Assembly (NCBI RefSeq): GCF_018613235.1 | Contig: NZ_JAGGQP010000034.1 | Span: 1-64,000 of the forward strand | Source: Bacillus sp. ISL-41 | GTDB lineage: Bacteria; Bacillota; Bacilli; Bacillales; Cytobacillaceae | Reading direction: 5' to 3' | DNA: 64,000 nucleotides | Shown: piece by piece, positions 63,395 through 64,000 of the stretch | Position numbering within the stretch: position 1 is the stretch's first letter | How the letters are laid out: each line of letters begins with the position of its first letter | Position numbers and translations under genes: made by a program | The notes under the pieces: model-generated | Seen by the model: the letters and a program-made list of their open reading frames with translations, nothing else | The model's database searches: none | Told to the model about the DNA's origin: nothing

Positions 63395-63538
63395 ATGAAA
63401 AGTCGGAATGGATTGGAATTGGCCCAATTGATCATCATGATTGATCTTTTTCGGGATCAATTGTACGAGGAACTTTTGAAAAGGCACGGAAACGACGCTT
63501 TTGAGCTGTTACGTACTGCTCAGAATGAAACTTATTAA
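63395..63538 (+). CDS. small protein, function unknown
   Basis: 47 residues, starting MKSRNGLELAQLIIMIDLFR and ending helically in LLKRHGNDAFELLRTAQN. GAGGAGATG is close before the ATG. It precedes an FbpA-like gene by 13 bp and shares its strand, so the two may be co-transcribed. No family recognised. Confidence 0.6.
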   Translation: MKSRNGLELAQLIIMIDLFRDQLYEELLKRHGNDAFELLRTAQNETY

Positions 63539-63551
63539 GGAGGGATTCATT

Positions 63552-63698
63552 GTGTCCTTGCATTTGCGTACTGCCGTAGAAAAACTAAAGGACCATTATA
63601 TCCAGCATCTGATCAAGTCAAAAATGACAAACGAAAGCGAAGAAGAATTAAGAAAGCTGACATTAACTGAACTGAAAAATTTAATAAATGGGTTTTAG
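63552..63698 (+). CDS. FbpA-like small basic protein
   Basis: 48 residues starting at GTG 63552 (AGGAGGG seven bases before): MSLHLRTAVEKLKDHYIQHL and the end LRKLTLTELKNLINGF. This is the pattern of the Fur-regulated basic protein FbpA family (the LTLxEL motif). B. subtilis FbpA is an iron-sparing small protein. A Fur box was not recognised upstream, so iron control is unproven. Confidence 0.65.
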   Translation: MSLHLRTAVEKLKDHYIQHLIKSKMTNESEEELRKLTLTELKNLINGF

Positions 63699-63721
63699 CC
63701 AATTTACAAATCGATATCGCA

Positions 63722-63738
63722 TGTGAGAAAATATAACA
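63722..63738 (+). promoter_or_regulatory. GlnR/TnrA box upstream of tnrA
   Basis: TGTGAGAAAATATAACA fits the GlnR/TnrA consensus TGTNAN7TNACA exactly. It ends 35 bp before the tnrA start and may overlap its promoter (TATACT follows at once), so autoregulation by TnrA or repression by GlnR is likely. Confidence 0.8.
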
Positions 63739-63773
63739 TATACTATTAAAAGTGAAAAAGTGTGGTGAATGAA

Positions 63774-64000
63774 TTGGCTGCAGACCCTTCCTCCTACAAA
63801 GAAAAGAAAGTGATTACAATTGGAATTGTCAGTGAGTTGACCGGTCTTTCAGAACGGCAAATACGCTATTATGAAGAAAGGAAATTAGTCTTTCCGGACC
63901 GAACCCCTGGCGGAAGCAGGAGATATTCATTCTTAGATGTCGAACAATTAGTTGAGATTGCAAACAAAATCGAAGATGGTGTCCAGACTTATGAGATTCG
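63774..64000 (+). CDS. tnrA: nitrogen regulator TnrA (partial, cut by window end)
   Basis: 75 residues are visible. They follow B. subtilis Tnr[33 protein letters not shown] and [20 protein letters not shown]. This is the MerR-type helix-turn-helix, and TnrA activates and represses nitrogen genes when glutamine is low. The start chosen is TTG 63774 after GTGGTGA, which gives a 13-residue lead-in of the same length as in B. subtilis; GTG 63765 is an alternative. The C-terminal glutamine-synthetase-binding region lies outside. Confidence 0.92.
   Translation, partial: MAADPSSYKEKKVITIGIVSELTGLSERQIRYYEERKLVFPDRTPGGSRRYSFLDVEQLVEIANKIEDGVQTYEI

Overview
The window looks like a chromosomal segment of a spore-forming, low-to-moderate GC member of the Bacillaceae. 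The gene order follows the Bacillus subtilis yneN-sspN-tlp-yneP-yneQ-yneR ... plsY(yneS)-yneT-parE-parC-alsT region, although the blocks are separated by other genes. Forespore proteins (SspN, Tlp), CotF-like coat proteins, HelD and TnrA also fit this group. I saw no rRNA, tRNA, insertion sequence, prophage or CRISPR array. Nearly all genes are complete; only the last one (tnrA) runs off the edge.

Layout. 1-440: a 52-bp tandem repeat array. 0.6-6.8 kb: an Ntn-hydrolase-like protein, a DMT exporter, an NCS2 purine permease with a divergent LysR regulator, a DUF3231 protein and mtnA. 7.2-12.1 kb: the yneN/fbpB-like/sspN/tlp block, a large double-AAA ATPase, and yneP-yneQ-yneR. 12.2-16.9 kb: a CapA-like protein, a HesB-like gene with an in-frame UGA (probable selenoprotein), an orphan histidine kinase divergent from an RsbR-type stressosome protein, and plsY. 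17-24.3 kb: a PLD-family protein, a purine/pyrimidine permease, yneT, and a glycerate-use module (cdaR, GntP-type permease, glycerate kinase). 24.6-36.4 kb: helD, a subtilisin-like protease, parE-parC, alsT, and a staygreen-family protein. 36.9-46.4 kb: flavin reductase-like protein, a Gly/Tyr/Trp/Arg-rich small protein, two MFS transporters, nucleoside hydrolase, methyltransferase, a dicarboxylate/glutamate symporter, aldehyde dehydrogenase and a YhfK-like reductase. 46.4-52.7 kb: MscS channel, two mirror-image pairs of CotF-like genes, adhB, erythromycin-esterase-family protein, DUF962 and YeeI. 52.9-64 kb: luciferase-like monooxygenase, DUF3219, hydrolase, GH18, PhoD-like phosphatase, DUF1292, a CapV-like patatin, a second AGCS symporter, dimethylargininase, FbpA-like protein and tnrA.

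How the genes work together. The clearest units are parE-parC (overlapping, topoisomerase IV), cdaR-permease-glxK (glycerate uptake and phosphorylation, with a perfect 16-bp palindrome and a cre-like site in the control region), yneP-yneQ (adjacent), the small/CotF-like pairs with adhB (a B. subtilis yra-like coat locus), and DUF3219-luciferase-like (4-bp gap). Many neighbours are convergent and share bidirectional terminators.

The strongest unusual observation is the HesB-like gene at 13517-13804. A TGA codon sits where the first IscA-family cysteine would be, reading continues cleanly to a proper stop, and candidate hairpins lie at and just after the TGA. The second is a set of three intergenic arrays with a shared period of about 52 bp, roughly five DNA helical turns. 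Functional statements rest on recognising protein families by eye; no database search was run.
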